From NCBI GenBank assembly GCA_047618565.1, contig JBLHKW010000043.1:1-34499 (forward strand): DNA of 34,499 bases, in the 5' to 3' direction. The translations under genes and the position numbers were made by a program. The DNA is from JBLHKW01 sp047618565. Its GTDB lineage: Bacteria > Planctomycetota > UBA1135 > GCA-002686595. Shown piece after piece: positions 33,142-34,499 of this stretch. The notes beneath the pieces were generated by a model that saw only the letters and a list, made by a program, of their open reading frames with translations, was not told the origin of the DNA and made no database searches. How positions within the stretch are numbered: the first letter of the stretch is position 1; each line of letters starts with the position of its first letter.

Positions 33142-33266
33142 TGTTGCGCGCTCACAAGATCGGGTTTGGCAACGGTTTGCGTTCGGCCGAATATGTGCAC
33201 CCCACGGAGCTGCTCGAATTGGGACTTCGACTACCTGACGCCGTCGACATGCCTAACGCATCGAAG
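33142..33266. other. Gap between the two insertion sequences
   Basis: This should hold the end of the rve-type element and a short piece of host DNA. On the plus strand a short frame ends with ELLELGLRLPDAVDMPNASK and a stop at 33267-33269; it may be the tail of a disrupted gene, but no family is recognised. Confidence 0.4.
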
Positions 33267-33317
33267 TGACCTTGCCTGGGGAAAACGGAAACCCCAGATC
33301 GTGCGAAATGCACGAGG

Positions 33318-33632
33318 ATGTCCAAGATGGCAAGACGACAACGACGAACTTTCACGGCTGAGCAGAGGGTCGACGCAGTGCGCATGGCTCGCGAAGCGGG
33401 CAATGTGGCCAAGATCGCGCGGGACCTCGACATTGGCGAGGGCTCGCTGCGCAACTGGGTAAAGCAAGCGGGCATTGACGAAGGGCAAGGCCAAGAAGGA
33501 GCTTTGACCTCAGAGGAGCGCGAAGAGCTTCGGCTGTTGCGCCGCAAGAATCGGCAGTTGGAGATGGAGCGTGACTTCCTAAAAAAAGCCGCGGTCTTCT
33601 TCGCGAAGGAAGAGGATCGGCGTACGCGCTGA
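33318..33632 (+). CDS. IS3-family transposase OrfA
   Basis: The 104-residue protein has the HTH of IS3 OrfA (RTFTAEQRVDAVRMAREAGN, then IGEGSLRNWVKQA) and a C-terminal Leu-zipper segment (EEREELRLLRRKNRQLEMER) used for multimerisation. An ATG at 33327 has a better placed GAGG and may be the real start. The frame stays open past the slippery site and ends at 33632 after a short tail. Confidence 0.92.
   Translation: MSKMARRQRRTFTAEQRVDAVRMAREAGNVAKIARDLDIGEGSLRNWVKQAGIDEGQGQEGALTSEEREELRLLRRKNRQLEMERDFLKKAAVFFAKEEDRRTR
33581..33588 (+). other. Programmed -1 frameshift site of the IS3 element
   Basis: Seven A residues followed by G are read in the orfA frame as AAA AAA GCC. Slipping by -1 leads to the frame that continues without a stop into orfB at 33665. 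This is the usual way to make the OrfAB transposase in IS3 elements. Confidence 0.8.
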
Positions 33633-33664
33633 TCGCTGCGGAGAAGACCAACTACCCGATCACG

Positions 33665-34477
33665 ATGATGTGCAACGTTCTCAACGTCTCTCGCAGCGGC
33701 TGGTATGCGTCCCACTCGCGGATGAGACCGACGGCGAAGGACAACCGAGACGACGAGCTTCTGACGAGGATCCGTGAAACCCACTCGTCAAGCCGCGAGG
33801 CCTACGGCAGCCCCCGGGTTCACGCGCAGCTCCTTCGCGATGGCGTCGACATCGGAAGAGATCGAGTCTCCAGGCTCATGAAAGTCGCCGGTCTTCGCGG
33901 TCGGGTGCGCCGCCGATTCAAGAAGACGACGGACTCCAAGCACAAGCGACGGATTGCGGACAACGAGCTGCATCGCGAGTTCGACGTCGAAATGCCGGAT
34001 TCCGTTTGGTGCGCCGACATCACGTACATTCCGACGGCGTCGGGGTTCGTGCACCTGGCCGCGATCATCGACCTGGCCACGAGGATGATCGTGGGCTGGT
34101 CCATGGCGACACACATGAGAACCGAGCTCATCGAGAGCGCGTTCATGAATGCCTTGAGCTGGCGGACTCCCGCCGAGCATCTCGAGCACCATTCCGATCG
34201 GGGGAGTCAGTACGCGAGCAAGTCGTATCAGCAGCTGCTGAGTAGGCACCAGGTGAGATGCAGCATGAGCCGTGCCGGCGACTGCTGGGACAACGCGGTG
34301 ATCGAGAGCTTCTCTGGGACGTACAAGCAGGAGTGGGCGAACCACCAACGGTGGACAGGACTCGTCGACTCGCGTGCGGCCACGCACGACTACATCGAAG
34401 TTTTCTACAACAGAGAGCGGCTCCACTCCCCGCTGGACTACAGAACGCCTGCCGAGGTCGACGAGGCAATGGCATGA
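33665..34477 (+). CDS. IS3-family transposase OrfB (catalytic part)
   Basis: The 270-residue reading frame encodes the DDE catalytic domain. YGSPRVHAQLLRDG precedes the core; Asp in VWCADITYIPTASGF, Asp in EHHSDRGSQYAS and Glu in CWDNAVIESFSGTYKQEW are the catalytic residues, and FYNRERLHSPLDYRTPAE closes the domain. The open frame continues upstream to the slippery site, with NYPITMMCNVLNVSRSGWYA in the fused form. All residues are intact, so the element is probably functional. Confidence 0.94.
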   Translation: MMCNVLNVSRSGWYASHSRMRPTAKDNRDDELLTRIRETHSSSREAYGSPRVHAQLLRDGVDIGRDRVSRLMKVAGLRGRVRRRFKKTTDSKHKRRIADNELHREFDVEMPDSVWCADITYIPTASGFVHLAAIIDLATRMIVGWSMATHMRTELIESAFMNALSWRTPAEHLEHHSDRGSQYASKSYQQLLSRHQVRCSMSRAGDCWDNAVIESFSGTYKQEWANHQRWTGLVDSRAATHDYIEVFYNRERLHSPLDYRTPAEVDEAMA

Positions 34478-34499
34478 GGGCTCATCGTTTTCAACAGGT

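Larger units (their letters stand above)
33267..34499 (+). mobile_element. IS3-family insertion sequence, right end cut by the window
   Basis: Two overlapping-frame transposase genes orfA and orfB with a frameshift site are present. A possible left end starts TGACCTTGCCTGGGGAAAAC at 33267. The last bases of the window, read on the minus strand, are ACCTGTTGAAAACG, which resembles that end imperfectly and would begin with TG just outside. The end assignments are tentative. Confidence 0.8.

Noticed and set aside
1..34499. CRISPR arrays, tRNA or rRNA genes
   Set aside because: I saw no array of regularly spaced repeats and no tRNA- or rRNA-like sequence while reading both strands; small RNA genes could be missed without a covariance search.

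Overview
The window is GC-rich, densely coded bacterial DNA with Gram-negative traits: periplasmic lipoproteins, a large mechanosensitive channel, and a cobalamin-binding regulator. A PQQ-type propeller protein of a style common in Planctomycetota and transposases often met in that phylum make a planctomycete-like host plausible. No rRNA or phylogenetic marker is present, so this is a weak inference.

Layout. Positions 2-4104 hold a partial MscK/MscS-type channel and a convergent ZntB/CorA-type transporter. Positions 4372-5458 hold a decayed IS5-family (IS903-like) element. Positions 5670-6566 encode a secreted two-domain fasciclin (FAS1) protein. Positions 6831-17582 form a ten-gene minus-strand operon. 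In transcription order it encodes a DUF1295 membrane protein, a CFA-like methyltransferase, a fatty-acid desaturase, a FAD amine-oxidase-like protein, DUF1365, a CFA synthase, DUF2878, SDR-DUF2867, DUF523-DUF1722 and a class II CPD photolyase. Most neighbours overlap by exactly four bases. Divergent from it (17651-20416) lie an alpha/beta-hydrolase lipoprotein, an unknown lipoprotein and a CIA30-like protein. Positions 20461-22587 hold a thioredoxin-like lipoprotein, an SRPBCC protein and a TIGR01777 epimerase. Positions 22773-25114 hold a second FAS1 protein and a PQQ-like propeller. Positions 25814-27138 encode a SigK-like ECF sigma factor and an RskA-like anti-sigma factor. Convergent to them is a cobalamin-binding protein (27164-28210) with the CarH photoreceptor residues but no DNA-binding domain. 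Positions 28452-29046 are a gene graveyard. Positions 29174-31781 encode a MoxR-like AAA ATPase and a VWA protein. From about 31967 to the window end lie two insertion sequences.

Main result. Six transcription starts carry the same two-block motif, G(A/C)ATCC-N15-GCGAAN. They precede both FAS1 genes, the ten-gene operon, the hydrolase operon, the TIGR01777 operon and the propeller gene. The motif resembles the remembered Mycobacterium tuberculosis SigK promoter (CCATCC / CCGAAT). The M. tuberculosis SigK-RskA system also controls FAS1 proteins and sits beside DUF1295, CFA-synthase, DUF1365 and amine-oxidase genes. The window therefore looks like a complete, self-contained SigK/RskA-type regulon. 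Here it is enlarged with photolyase, desaturase and a second methyltransferase, and it sits next to a probable B12 light sensor. A membrane-lipid and DNA-photodamage response to light or singlet oxygen is the most economical reading, but that function is inferred.
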